Assembly: GCF_016735115.1 (NCBI RefSeq)
Contig: NZ_JAERQJ010000004.1
Location: forward strand, 310,001 to 374,000
Direction: 5' to 3'
Origin: Aquimarina mytili
Lineage (GTDB): Bacteria; Bacteroidota; Bacteroidia; Flavobacteriales; Flavobacteriaceae
DNA length: 64,000 bases
Under the pieces are notes generated by a model. That model had not been told where the DNA came from. It saw nothing but the letters and a program-made list of their open reading frames with translations, and made no database searches. The position numbers were made by a program, and so were the translations under genes. Below are positions 53,608 through 62,971 of this stretch, piece by piece; the stretch's first letter is position 1; each line of letters opens with the position of its first letter.

Positions 53608-54981
53608 TTATTTTTTAATAGCATTTTGGGCAATAGTGGCCAATAGTTTATCAATATCTTTTTTTGATAGCCATGTCCCTCTAACCATAACACCAGAAAC
53701 TTGTTTTAGAGCTTTGATATTTTCAATAGGGTTTGCATCTAGAAGTATTAAATCAGCATCCAAACCAACTTTTATCTGTCCGAAAACATTTTCTTTCCCC
53801 AGAAATATAGCAGGATTTATAGTTCCAGATTGGAGTATTGCCAAAGGAGATAAACCGGCTCTAATCATTCCATCAATTTCATGATGAATAGAGAATCCTG
53901 GGACATTAAATAATTGTGGAGCATCTGATCCTAAAAGGATTCTGTTTCCTGTATCATTTAATTTTTTGAGTAGCTTTCTTCTAATAGTATTAAATTGATT
54001 CCATTGATCTTCATTGAAGTCAGGATTATCTGTGGTGTATTGCCTTTTCCTTTGTTTCCAATTTTGAAGGGTAGAAGCGGGCATATATTTCATCTCAGGA
54101 TCCTTTAATAACTCATCTGTCGATACTGGCGCAAACCATCTTTCAAATAAACTTTGGGTAGGAACAATCCATACTTTATTGTCATTAGCCAATTGTACTA
54201 ATTCGTCGATTTTTGACTCTTCTGCTAAGGGAGCAAAATTATATCCAAAGAAACCATTATCATTAGGATTTACTTTTGCTGATTCAGGAACTAAACCCTC
54301 AAGAAAACCATCAATATGATCAATTGAAGCATATTGACTCTGCAACGCATTTTTGATCCCTACATCAACCGGAACATGTCCAGAAAAGGTAATTCCTACC
54401 TCATTCGCTGTTTTTACAACCTGACGAAACACTTCTAGTTTAATTCCGGGATGGATTTTTAAAAAATCATATCCTTCTTTTTGATACGCTGTTACCTTAG
54501 CTTTTGCTTCTTCTTTGGTCTTTACTGAGTTTCCATTTAATGACGGGCTTGATGTAAAAATCCTGGGGCTGAGTATTTGATTATTAATGGCTTTCTCTTT
54601 AAGGGCCAAATGACTTGGGTGGCCTAACATCCCTCTAATCGTTGTTATCCCATTGGATATATACAAGAATAAAACCTCTTCAATACGTTTTTGCCCGGTT
54701 GATGGTTGCGGAATATGGGCATGCATTTCAGACAGTCCCGGCATGAGATATTTTCCTTCAGCATTAATTACGGCAGCATATGCATCAGCATTTTTGACTA
54801 CATCTGAAATATTTTTGATCTTTCCTGAATCTATTACTATTTGTTGTTTCCTGGATATAGTTCCGTCGACCACATTGATAATATTTACATCTGTAATTAG
54901 GATAGCAGTTTTACTATCCTTTTTTTGGGGTTGAGCGCAGGCAGCAATACATGTTAATAGTAAGAAAAGATATTTTTTCAT
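53608..54981 (-). CDS. Exported amidohydrolase family lipoprotein
   Basis: 457 residues. A lipobox (LTCIAAC) ends the leader. The amidohydrolase barrel has metal ligands in LMPGLSEMHAHIPQ, GITFSGHVPVDVG, YASIDHIDGFLEGL and LLGSDAPQLFN, with the beta-sandwich closing segment KVGLDADLILLDANPIENI. The family includes imidazolonepropionase-like and peptidase-like enzymes that cleave C-N bonds; the substrate is not identifiable. It precedes the S10 gene in the same direction. Confidence 0.9.
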   Translation of the reverse strand: MKKYLFLLLTCIAACAQPQKKDSKTAILITDVNIINVVDGTISRKQQIVIDSGKIKNISDVVKNADAYAAVINAEGKYLMPGLSEMHAHIPQPSTGQKRIEEVLFLYISNGITTIRGMLGHPSHLALKEKAINNQILSPRIFTSSPSLNGNSVKTKEEAKAKVTAYQKEGYDFLKIHPGIKLEVFRQVVKTANEVGITFSGHVPVDVGIKNALQSQYASIDHIDGFLEGLVPESAKVNPNDNGFFGYNFAPLAEESKIDELVQLANDNKVWIVPTQSLFERWFAPVSTDELLKDPEMKYMPASTLQNWKQRKRQYTTDNPDFNEDQWNQFNTIRRKLLKKLNDTGNRILLGSDAPQLFNVPGFSIHHEIDGMIRAGLSPLAILQSGTINPAIFLGKENVFGQIKVGLDADLILLDANPIENIKALKQVSGVMVRGTWLSKKDIDKLLATIAQNAIKK

Positions 54982-55037
54982 CAGTAAAACATTTTAATTA
55001 GATCTCAACGATTTAAGAATTCATATGTTCTGCGAAT

Positions 55038-58000
55038 TTAATTATGTCCTAAATGGCATCCACATCCCGGTCGCATAAAGCTTTGAGATTCTTGATGCCA
55101 TGGAAAAGCCTGGCTATATTTGTTATTCTCCCACCAAAATTTTGATCGTTTCTTGGAGGTGTTACCAATTTCGTTCATGGTATTGGTGTCATATAACCTC
55201 CCATTCACCATAGTATATTTTACAGTTTCAGTATTTCTAATATTTTCCAATGGATTTTTATCTAAAACGATCAAGTCTGCAAGTTTTCCTTCTTTTAGAG
55301 AGCCAATATCATTTCCTGCACCGATGTATTGTGCTCCATTTATAGTGGCAGCTTGTAAAGCCTGGAGATTTGTCATGCCTCCTTGTTGTAACATCCATAG
55401 TTCCCAATGTGCACCAAGACCTTGCAATTGGCCATGTGCGCCAAGATTAACTTTAACCCCTTGGTCTGTTAATGCTTTACAAGTTTTTGATACCAAAATA
55501 TGTCCATTTTCATATTCTTCATAGGGTACCATTGTTCTATGTCTTGATCTCGCATCTACAATTGATCTAGGAGTATACTTGAGAAGTTTTTCGTTTTCCC
55601 AAACATTATCTTTTTGGTAGAAATAATATTCACCATTCATTCCGCCATAATTAACAATTAGCGTTGGGGTATAACCGGTTTTGCTAGTTTTCCATAATTC
55701 GTTTACATCTTTGTAGACAGGAGCGACTGGGATATTATGTTCTATACCGGTATGTCCATCCATAATCATAGACATGTTATGATAAAAAGTAGATCCTCCT
55801 TCGGGGACTACATTAATTTGAAGTTCTCTGGCAGCCTGGATTACTTGCTGACGTTGATCTCTACGAGGTTGATTATAACTTTTTACGGATTTTGCATCAA
55901 AAGCTTTCGTTCGTCTAATTGATGATCTGGCATCTTCTAATTTATTCACTACAGCTTTAAAATCGCCATCAGCTCCATATAAAATTATTCCGGTAGAGTA
56001 GAGGCGCGGGCCAACCATTTCGCCATTTTTAATCATTTCAGACATGGTAAAGATAGATTCGGTATTGGCCGAAGGATCATGCGCAGTAGTCACACCAAAA
56101 GCTAAGTTTGCATATAATTGCCAGTGTTTCTGAGTTGTTAATCCATATCTAAATCCTCCAATATGTGCATGAGCATCAACAATACCTGGCATGATTGTTT
56201 TTCCTTTGGAGTCGTATATTTTTGCATCTGAAGGAACAGATATTTCTGAAGCGCTACCTATTTTTTCTATACGATTATCTTTAATAATTATAGTTCCATC
56301 TTCGATGATTTGATCACCTTCCATAGTGATAATTCTGGCATTCGTAAAAGCAATTCTACCTTTTGGTTTATCAGTTTTTACTGAGAGATTAATTTTTGTT
56401 CCGGTTGCTGTTACTTCTCCAACTTTTTCAGGAGAATTTGGTAGAAATGTAAACCTATCTTTGATGTCATTTGTGAAATATTCATCCCCGAGTGTCCAGA
56501 ATATTTTTTTACTATCTCTTGACCAATGCAAATTGATACCGGCATCTTTTGAGATTTGCGAAACAGGAACTGTTTTAGAAGAATTGTCAAGATCAATCTC
56601 TTTTCCGTTTAAAACTAAAGGTGCAATAAAGGCTTTATGTAAATTGGTAAAAGCAATCCATTTATTATCAGGACTAGGAACTAAGCGATTCGCATATTTA
56701 GAGGTAACATGAGTCTTTTTGTCTTTACCATTAAGATTTACAGACATTAGTTTTTTGGTCAACGCTCCAAAATACGTACCTCCGGTTTGATAAAAGATAC
56801 GTTTTCCATCTTTAGAAAACATAGGATATTCTCCTTCACCAATTACAAGTTTATGATCTGCACCTGTAGCAGACATGGTATAGATTCCTGTCTTTTTAGT
56901 AAAGCTTAATCCCTGGTCACTATTTCCGTTTTCTTTTCTATATGTGACAAGGTTTCCAGATGTATTGTAGGTTGGGGTTCTATAGATCCCTTTTTCGGTA
57001 GTTAGTTTTGTTGGTGTTCCTCCGGTTACAGGTAATTTACAAACTGATCCTAGATCTTCATCATTCCAAGTAACATATACTATATTTTGTCCGTCTGGAG
57101 AAAAACTAGGTTCAAATTCGAAATGTGAAGACTGGGTAGTAAGTCGTTGAGGTGTTCCTTTAGGCAAAGATGTTTTCCATAGATGGCCTAGAGCGCTAAA
57201 AACAACTGTCTTTCCATCAGGAGAAGTAACAGCATTACGAATTACTTTGGCTACAAAACTATCTGGAGCAACAGGAGAATCGAAATGTAAGGTTTCGGCA
57301 ATTTTAATAGTGGCATCCACCGTAAACGGAATGTTAGTTACGGTTTTGCTTTCAATATCAATTGTATTGATTTTTCCGCCAGACCAAAAAACAATTTTTT
57401 TATCTCCTGATACCCAACTAAAATTAGGATACACGCCAAAAATAGCCCAAGCTTCTTGTTGATCTTTATTTAGTTGATCATAGATTGGCCATTCTTCACC
57501 CGTTTCAAGGTCATGTATATACAACACAGACTTAGTTCTTACGCGTTTTATAAAAGCCAATTTTTTACCATCTCTAGATACTTGCGGTCGTGCAGCTCCT
57601 CCTGGTCCTCCGGTTACTGTTGTCGTTTTACCAGTTTCAAATTCATATCTTTTGATGGCATAAATCTGTTTATTTGGATCTTTATTGTACTGAAAAGCGC
57701 CACCAGGATACATATCTTCGCTATAATACATGTATTTACCATCAGCTGAAATATTAGGTTCGTTGACATCTTGTTGATCGTTCTTCCTTTTCGTTAATTG
57801 CAGTCCTGTTCCTCCTGTGATATGATATTGCCACATTTCTCCGGCTCCTAACGAGCGTTGCGATGTAAAGTGTTTTCTAGCTACCAGATAATGACCATCT
57901 GGCATCCAGGTTGCATTATTGAGTAACCTGAATTTTTCTTTTGTAATTTGCTTGACATTACTACCATCAGTATTCATCACCCAGATATTATCACCCCCAC

Positions 58001-58346
58001 CAGCATCACTGGTAAAAGAAATCTTTGTTCCGTCTGGGCTAAAACGAGGTTGTACTTCGAATGGAATACCTGTACGTAATGCTTTTGCTTTTCCTCCAGA
58101 AATTGGTATACTGTAAATATCTCCAAGAAGATCAAAGACAATTGTTTTTCCGTCTGGACTAACATCGAGATTCATCCATGTACCTTCATCGGTAGAGAAT
58201 TTATGATCTTTATAGTTAAATTCGCCTTTTGGATTAGAAACTTCCCATTTTTCTTCCTCTTTTTTATCCTTTTTACTTTTTTGTGCTTGTGTAGTGCTAC
58301 CAATAAATAATAATAGTAGCAAAGATGTAATAATGTATTTGTGCAT
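55038..58346 (-). CDS. Exported TolB-like propeller + amidohydrolase fusion
   Basis: 1102 residues from the ATG at 58344-58346 (MHKYIITSLLLLLFIGSTTQAQ, a good signal peptide); an in-frame ATG at 58388 would add a 14-residue charged tail ahead of it. The N-terminal two thirds hold PD40/TolB repeats such as FSPDGTKISFTSDAGG, VSRDGKKLAFIK and FEPSFSPDGQNIVYVTW. The C-terminal third (from about 675) is an amidohydrolase barrel: IMPGIVDAHAHIGG, GIEHNIPVAP, LGAHGQLQGLGAHWE and the LKEGKLADLIVLDKNP close. It ends in a Cys/His-rich tail RPGCGCHLGHN, odd for the family. No T9SS domain is visible. A copy of the 19-bp motif lies 48 nt upstream. Confidence 0.88.
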   Translation of the reverse strand: MHKYIITSLLLLLFIGSTTQAQKSKKDKKEEEKWEVSNPKGEFNYKDHKFSTDEGTWMNLDVSPDGKTIVFDLLGDIYSIPISGGKAKALRTGIPFEVQPRFSPDGTKISFTSDAGGGDNIWVMNTDGSNVKQITKEKFRLLNNATWMPDGHYLVARKHFTSQRSLGAGEMWQYHITGGTGLQLTKRKNDQQDVNEPNISADGKYMYYSEDMYPGGAFQYNKDPNKQIYAIKRYEFETGKTTTVTGGPGGAARPQVSRDGKKLAFIKRVRTKSVLYIHDLETGEEWPIYDQLNKDQQEAWAIFGVYPNFSWVSGDKKIVFWSGGKINTIDIESKTVTNIPFTVDATIKIAETLHFDSPVAPDSFVAKVIRNAVTSPDGKTVVFSALGHLWKTSLPKGTPQRLTTQSSHFEFEPSFSPDGQNIVYVTWNDEDLGSVCKLPVTGGTPTKLTTEKGIYRTPTYNTSGNLVTYRKENGNSDQGLSFTKKTGIYTMSATGADHKLVIGEGEYPMFSKDGKRIFYQTGGTYFGALTKKLMSVNLNGKDKKTHVTSKYANRLVPSPDNKWIAFTNLHKAFIAPLVLNGKEIDLDNSSKTVPVSQISKDAGINLHWSRDSKKIFWTLGDEYFTNDIKDRFTFLPNSPEKVGEVTATGTKINLSVKTDKPKGRIAFTNARIITMEGDQIIEDGTIIIKDNRIEKIGSASEISVPSDAKIYDSKGKTIMPGIVDAHAHIGGFRYGLTTQKHWQLYANLAFGVTTAHDPSANTESIFTMSEMIKNGEMVGPRLYSTGIILYGADGDFKAVVNKLEDARSSIRRTKAFDAKSVKSYNQPRRDQRQQVIQAARELQINVVPEGGSTFYHNMSMIMDGHTGIEHNIPVAPVYKDVNELWKTSKTGYTPTLIVNYGGMNGEYYFYQKDNVWENEKLLKYTPRSIVDARSRHRTMVPYEEYENGHILVSKTCKALTDQGVKVNLGAHGQLQGLGAHWELWMLQQGGMTNLQALQAATINGAQYIGAGNDIGSLKEGKLADLIVLDKNPLENIRNTETVKYTMVNGRLYDTNTMNEIGNTSKKRSKFWWENNKYSQAFPWHQESQSFMRPGCGCHLGHN

Positions 58347-58394
58347 GTTGAGTAATTTATGTGGATCGAAAATAAGGATTTCCAGCAAAAATTA

Positions 58395-58413
58395 TCTTAA
58401 AGCGGTGTTAAGT
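58395..58413 (-). promoter_or_regulatory. 19-bp repeated motif upstream of the propeller-amidohydrolase gene (copy 2)
   Basis: Identical to 36866-36884 and in the same orientation relative to its minus-strand gene, 48 nt before that gene's start codon. Confidence 0.6.
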
Positions 58414-58416
58414 CAG

Positions 58417-58995
58417 CTACCCCCAATTGCCACGTGTTTTTTGATTAGCTTCGCAATATTTGATAATTTCAATAATTCTTTTGTCTCGTGTTTCTTGACG
58501 TTTGGCATGATTTAACCAGTACAAGTAGCTTTTTCTATATCCTGGTGCAAAATTTTGGTAGTTTTCAAATGCTTTTGTGCTTAGGTCAAATGCCTTTTTT
58601 AGATCTTCGGGTATAACGCCATTTTCGACATCATCGAGTGCTGCCCATGAACCGTTCTTCTTTGCAGTTTGTATAGAGGCTAGGCCACTTTTATGCATGA
58701 GATTATTTTTGATAAGATCTTTAACATAGGATTTATTAAGCTTACTCCATACGCTTTTGGGTTTACGACGGCAGAAATATTGTCTACGGCGTTCTTCATC
58801 TAGTCTTTTTACCGTAGAATCAATCCATCCATAGCAAAGGGCGACTTTTACGGCTTCTTCCCATCTCATACTGGGTTTTTTACTTTCTACTTTGTACAAA
58901 ATCAGATATACTCCATCAGAACTCTCATGATTATCGTGTAACCATGCTCGCCATTCTTGATCATTTTTAAAATAAAGTTCAGGTTTGTTAGTCAT
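58417..58995 (-). CDS. YdeI/OmpD-associated family protein
   Basis: 192 residues. Typical YdeI blocks: LYFKNDQEWRAWLHDNHESSDGVYLILYK, SMRWEEAVKVALCYGWIDST, QYFCRRKPKSVWSKLNKSYV and AFENYQNFAPGYRKSYLYWLNHAKRQETRDKRI. The molecular function is uncertain. It overlaps the esterase-TPR gene by 8 bp at its start, so both are in one operon. A different YdeI subtype is encoded at 17478-17960. Confidence 0.88.
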   Translation of the reverse strand: MTNKPELYFKNDQEWRAWLHDNHESSDGVYLILYKVESKKPSMRWEEAVKVALCYGWIDSTVKRLDEERRRQYFCRRKPKSVWSKLNKSYVKDLIKNNLMHKSGLASIQTAKKNGSWAALDDVENGVIPEDLKKAFDLSTKAFENYQNFAPGYRKSYLYWLNHAKRQETRDKRIIEIIKYCEANQKTRGNWG

Positions 58996-60256
58996 CTTTT
59001 AACTCAGCCAACTTAGATTCTATATATGCCATATGTTCTTCATAATGTGTCATATGATCACTATCAAACTGCTTTGCTACTTTTAGAGCTTTTTGTTGTA
59101 TTGCTAATGCTTCTTTAAAATTGTTATTGGCTTCTAGAGCAGAAGCTAAAATACTTAAAGCCTCAGGTGATTTTGGACGATATGCAGCCAGACGACGGTA
59201 TACATCAATAGATTCTGTAAATCGTTTTTGTCTAAGAAGTCTATTGGCTATTGCCTGAAGACTGTTTCCGCTATTCCATCGTTCTGCAACAGGAAGGATT
59301 GTATAACCGTATTCTTGAGATAGGTTTTGGTAATATGCATCAATATTGGCTAAGGTATTTTGTGTTGATTTTTCGAAAACACTATAATCCGGATTCCATT
59401 TTTCTTTTGGGAAAAAGGTTTCCATTGCAGAAATAAATGCCGGAAGAACAACACCATAATGACTTTCATTTACAAATGTTTCAGCCTTTAGTTTTGAGTT
59501 TTCTGACCGAAGAGCAGATAATTGTTTTTTTAATTTTTTAGCATTATTCCCTATTTCGGGATCAGAAATGATATCTGCATCTGCACATGCTATATATAAA
59601 TTTGCTTTACGGTTAGGATTTGCTTTTATACTTTCTGAAATAGCCTCTATAAATGTTGTATCAGGAGTATATCCCATTGCTAAAATATTACCGGCTGCAA
59701 TAGCAACATGAGCTTGAAATAAATCAGGAGTTTTACAAAACGCATGCATTGCAAATGTAGCCGTAAGGGAGGTGCCGATGACCATTCTGTAATCAGCAGT
59801 TCGGTAGTGTTTTGAGAGGTATACGAATAATTCTTCTTTTAAAAATTTTGTAAAAACATCTGGATCTCCATCAAAAGGCATTTGTTTCCAGCTCTTAGAC
59901 CAAAAACTACTCTTGTTTGTATATACTTTTGGGGCATAAAATTTTTCAAAACTATTTGGGAAGCTCACCACTATTGCTTCTGGCATACTACTTACAGAAC
60001 TAAGGTGCTTTACCATGCCAGTAACTTGATAGAAGAATTCGTTTTCTAATAAAATAATTAGAGGGTAGGTATGTAAATCGGAAGCTTTGTTGTATGTGTC
60101 AGGCAGATAAACATTGAGGGCAACATCTTGTTGTAAAGCATTTGAACTAAGCGTATGCTGATCTATATAAGCTAGCGGTGTCGATTTAGTTTGCGCATGG
60201 GTTTTTATAGATAATAGTACTATAAAGCAAGCCCATAGTAAAGTACAAGGTTTCAT
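58988..60256 (-). CDS. Exported esterase-like alpha/beta hydrolase with C-terminal TPR
   Basis: 422 residues. Signal peptide to THAQ. An esterase-D-like alpha/beta domain (about 30-275) has the nucleophile in MVIGTSLTATFAMHAF and the His in VNESHYGVVLPAF; the Asp is in YIACADADI. A helical linker and about three TPR units follow (SIDVYRRLAAYRPKSPEALSILASAL, NFKEALAIQQKAL). Relatives resemble siderophore esterases such as Fes/IroE, but no siderophore genes are nearby. It overlaps the YdeI gene downstream. Confidence 0.87.
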   Translation of the reverse strand: MKPCTLLWACFIVLLSIKTHAQTKSTPLAYIDQHTLSSNALQQDVALNVYLPDTYNKASDLHTYPLIILLENEFFYQVTGMVKHLSSVSSMPEAIVVSFPNSFEKFYAPKVYTNKSSFWSKSWKQMPFDGDPDVFTKFLKEELFVYLSKHYRTADYRMVIGTSLTATFAMHAFCKTPDLFQAHVAIAAGNILAMGYTPDTTFIEAISESIKANPNRKANLYIACADADIISDPEIGNNAKKLKKQLSALRSENSKLKAETFVNESHYGVVLPAFISAMETFFPKEKWNPDYSVFEKSTQNTLANIDAYYQNLSQEYGYTILPVAERWNSGNSLQAIANRLLRQKRFTESIDVYRRLAAYRPKSPEALSILASALEANNNFKEALAIQQKALKVAKQFDSDHMTHYEEHMAYIESKLAELKDD

Positions 60257-60532
60257 TGGTAGCGGTTGATGATTGTGTTTTCGTCCCCTAAAATATAGTA
60301 TATCTGTTAATTAGCCTTAAAAATTTTCTTAAATGTTACGGTAAAAGTGTAAAAAAATGAATGGTTTGCGTTTTTAAACAGTGTTATAATAGAGGTTTAC
60401 AGTGTTTTTAATAAAAGTATAACAGTGTATTGTTCTTTTTGAGATTTGAGAGCAATTGTATCATGTTTTGTAATCAGGTTTATTATTTCTTTGTTTCTTT
60501 CCTTTAGTGTTTATTGAACTTTACATTAAGAT
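60257..60532. promoter_or_regulatory. Intergenic region upstream of the esterase gene, with three ACAGTGT repeats
   Basis: ACAGTGT occurs at 60378, 60399 and 60422 (spacings 21 and 23, near two helical turns), partly followed by TTATAATA or TTTTAATA. It could be a set of direct-repeat operators for the esterase gene or chance. Nothing else was recognised. Confidence 0.3.
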
Positions 60533-60661
60533 TTAGTATTTCACCAATACCAATGTAGCATCATCTTTAATTCTATAATTAAACATGGTTCCGGTTGTAG
60601 CTTCACGACTTCTTTCATAAAACAAAAAATCTTCATTGGTTGGTAGTCTTTTTAATTCCAG
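60533..60661 (-). pseudogene. Probable C-terminal remnant of a gene
   Basis: A 42-codon open stretch reads protein-like on the minus strand (RLPTNEDFLFYERSREAT then GTMFNYRIKDDATLVLVKY, ending at TAA) but is cut off by TAG at 60662-60664 and has no ATG until near its end. It overlaps the last bases of the 130-residue gene in another frame. No parent family was recognised. It could instead be a chance ORF. Confidence 0.35.
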
Positions 60662-61044
60662 CTAAAATCTGGGTGAACAAAAAAATCTTCATCTCTCCAT
60701 TGACCGTTATCATATTCGTATTGAATTTCTATATTATAAATTATATTCTTTGTATCGAAGTAATGAATAAAGTCCAGTACAATTTTCTTTGCCTCAATAT
60801 CACCGTTATCGTTACCTGCAGAAACTAGATAATCTCCATTATTATATCCTTGAAAATATATTTCGAAGCCCGTTGGATCATTAAAATCTATAGCCAGATT
60901 ATTCCCATCATCACCTAATACCATTTTATAGTTGTTTTTCGAAATGTTATATTCATCAAGAAATGGGCGAATCAATTTTGAAAGATTTTCAGATGTAGTT
61001 CTTATGATAGTTCCAGAAATACTTATGTTATTTGTTTGTTTCAT
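60652..61044 (-). CDS. Small acidic protein of unknown function
   Basis: 130 residues, not recognised. No signal peptide; a helix-rich start (TTSENLSKLIRPFLDEYNISKN) leads to beta strands with many Asp and Asn (NNLAIDFNDPTGFEIYFQGYNNGDYL) and an aromatic acidic end WRDEDFFVHPDFSWN. In size, charge and placement it resembles polymorphic-toxin immunity proteins, but no toxin gene is visible and this is only a guess. Confidence 0.55.
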   Translation of the reverse strand: MKQTNNISISGTIIRTTSENLSKLIRPFLDEYNISKNNYKMVLGDDGNNLAIDFNDPTGFEIYFQGYNNGDYLVSAGNDNGDIEAKKIVLDFIHYFDTKNIIYNIEIQYEYDNGQWRDEDFFVHPDFSWN

Positions 61045-61166
61045 GCTAACTGCTAATGGTTCAGAGACAAGTATTGATTCATTCGTAAGTACTTATGTAT
61101 GTATGTATTGCTAAGTATGTTACCATTTATACATGTAACACTCATGGGATAATGCCTCTTTTTTAT

Positions 61167-61703
61167 TTATTCATATTCTTTTCCGAATACTAAAATACTT
61201 GAAATTTCACCCCATGAGTAATCACTGTTATCATTAGACTCTTCGACATCAGAACTGATTACCAAACTATCTTCGCAAAAGCTATCGTAGGCATAAACAA
61301 TTGAACAAATATCAAAGTTGTACCATCTTGATCCTATTGATGAGGTGACTCCTAAACCTCTATGAGGATCTTGTAAAACTTTAGTACCTAATCTTCTTAA
61401 ATCTGAGACAAAAAATTTTATTGTGTTTTTAGTTAGTATTAGCTCATCCTCTGCAGACATTTTTTGAAAATCAGGAAAAGGTTCAGGCTCAGTGAGATTA
61501 TTCCAATTGGTGTCAAATTCTACGGGTTCAGAATCTAAAGAATCTTTGAATATTTTTAATAGAAGTTCTGCTGTTGGCTTTTCAGTGCTATGTAACTCAA
61601 CTTGATACAATAGTTTTCTGTAATATTCTTCTTCGGGAACAATATTTTCAATTTGTCCCTGTACTATACCTTTTAGTTCGTTTAAAAAATCGTTGTATTT
61701 CAT
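61167..61703 (-). CDS. Small acidic protein of unknown function
   Basis: 178 residues from the ATG at 61701-61703 (an ATG six codons earlier is possible). Not recognised. The acidic, helical N-terminal half (NDFLNELKGIVQGQIENIVPEEEYYRK) and a C-terminal half with short beta strands (NFDICSIVYAYDSFCED and WGEISSILVFGKEYE) show no catalytic motif and no signal peptide. Like its neighbour at 60652 it could be an immunity-type protein (weak inference). Confidence 0.55.
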   Translation of the reverse strand: MKYNDFLNELKGIVQGQIENIVPEEEYYRKLLYQVELHSTEKPTAELLLKIFKDSLDSEPVEFDTNWNNLTEPEPFPDFQKMSAEDELILTKNTIKFFVSDLRRLGTKVLQDPHRGLGVTSSIGSRWYNFDICSIVYAYDSFCEDSLVISSDVEESNDNSDYSWGEISSILVFGKEYE

Positions 61704-61775
61704 ACACGTATAAAAATACACATATTTCTATTTGGACTAGTTTTTGAATACATTATAAAAACATGTATGTACTAT

Positions 61776-62294
61776 TTATTGAATAGTAAGATCAATTTCA
61801 AATAAACAAGCAGGTGCGGTTTGATAGTGATCTGGTAGCCCTCGAGTATCTTCTAAGTCAAACATACCAAGAAAAGTAAAACCAGATTTTGTGTAATGAT
61901 GTATTAATCCTTTGTTATCGCCTAATGTATCTAAACGTATAAAATCTTTTTGATGTTCGTTTGCATATTTTTTTGCCCACTCTACAATTATCCCTACAAA
62001 ATTATTCCCTCGAAAATTTGGATTAGTGGCTATGCGATGTATATAGACTGCGGCATCATTGTTTTTTTCTTGCCAAATTTGTTCATCGCTAAACGTGGTA
62101 GCCCATACACATGCTATTTTATTATCAATAATTAATTTCCACTGACGATTTTCGGTAATTTCTGTTTCAATAAGAGTTCTTTCAAATTCTGGCCAAACTA
62201 CAACAGTTTTCTTGGCTTTTTGATAGTCTGAAGCTATTTTGTACAAGCGAAATATTTCGTCGATATCATTAATCGTACAGTTTTTAATATTCAT
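61776..62294 (-). CDS. GNAT family N-acetyltransferase
   Basis: 172 residues. The acetyl-CoA binding site is in AVYIHRIATNPNFRGNNFVGIIVEWAKKYA (R/Q-x-x-G-x-G/A-like loop RGNNFV), followed by FIRLDTLGDNKGLIHHYTKSGFTFLGMF, the typical end of the fold. It would transfer an acetyl group to an amine; the substrate is unknown. Single gene, cytoplasmic. Confidence 0.87.
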   Translation of the reverse strand: MNIKNCTINDIDEIFRLYKIASDYQKAKKTVVVWPEFERTLIETEITENRQWKLIIDNKIACVWATTFSDEQIWQEKNNDAAVYIHRIATNPNFRGNNFVGIIVEWAKKYANEHQKDFIRLDTLGDNKGLIHHYTKSGFTFLGMFDLEDTRGLPDHYQTAPACLFEIDLTIQ

Positions 62295-62423
62295 GATGAG
62301 TTGTATATTTTATATAGCAAAAGTCAATGATATATTTCGATTCTAAAACCCAAAACTTGCTAATATTCTTTGATGATGCACAAAAATGTAAATGTTTATC
62401 CTTCTAAAAAAGATGCGTTGCGA

Positions 62424-62798
62424 TTAACTATTTTTTAGAATCGTACTTTTTTGTTGGTTGAACTCGTCTTGTGTGATTGCCCCTTCATCCAAAAGTTTTT
62501 TTAGTTTGGTTAGTTTATCAATACCATCCTCTTTTGGTGCCTTAGAAGGTTGTTGGTTTACAATAATTCTTGCAGGTTTACTATCGCTAGATAAGCTCCA
62601 CACCAGTGATACAACCCACCCGATAAGACTCCAGCCTAAAAAGAAATTTAGAGCGATAATAGCTACTAAATTCTTTTTCATTCGAAGCAGCGCTATTATT
62701 GATGGAATAAAGTAAAAACAAACACCTACAATAAGCATGATTACTAAAACAGTATCTTGTTCTGATAATTTTGAGCTAGATTGAAATAATAAAAACAT
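62424..62798 (-). CDS. Superinfection-immunity-like membrane protein with SHOCT domain
   Basis: 124 residues. Two hydrophobic helices (about 17-37 and 41-70) with the loop LRMKKNLVAIIALNFFLGWSLIGWVVSLVWSL match the Imm_superinfect/YqaE-type small membrane domain. After a short linker, the C-terminal GIDKLTKLKKLLDEGAITQDEFNQQKSTILK is a SHOCT domain. The name comes from phage T4 Imm homology; here there is no phage context and a general membrane role is more likely. Confidence 0.85.
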   Translation of the reverse strand: MFLLFQSSSKLSEQDTVLVIMLIVGVCFYFIPSIIALLRMKKNLVAIIALNFFLGWSLIGWVVSLVWSLSSDSKPARIIVNQQPSKAPKEDGIDKLTKLKKLLDEGAITQDEFNQQKSTILKNS

Positions 62799-62971
62799 AA
62801 ATAATTCTTAGTGCGTTAATGGTTACTCATAATGACATAAAAGTAGAAGTGGGGTGTGACTTTTATGTATTGTCGCACTAAACTACCAAAATTCTTTTTT
62901 ATTTCTTATATGAGGTATTACAAATTTTAAAAACTTATATGTGGTTTTAGTTCCTAAAGGTATAAGAAAGT

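Noticed and set aside
62424..62798. Prophage or phage-defence locus
   Set aside because: The superinfection-immunity-like fold occurs widely in chromosomal small membrane proteins, and no phage genes are in the window.
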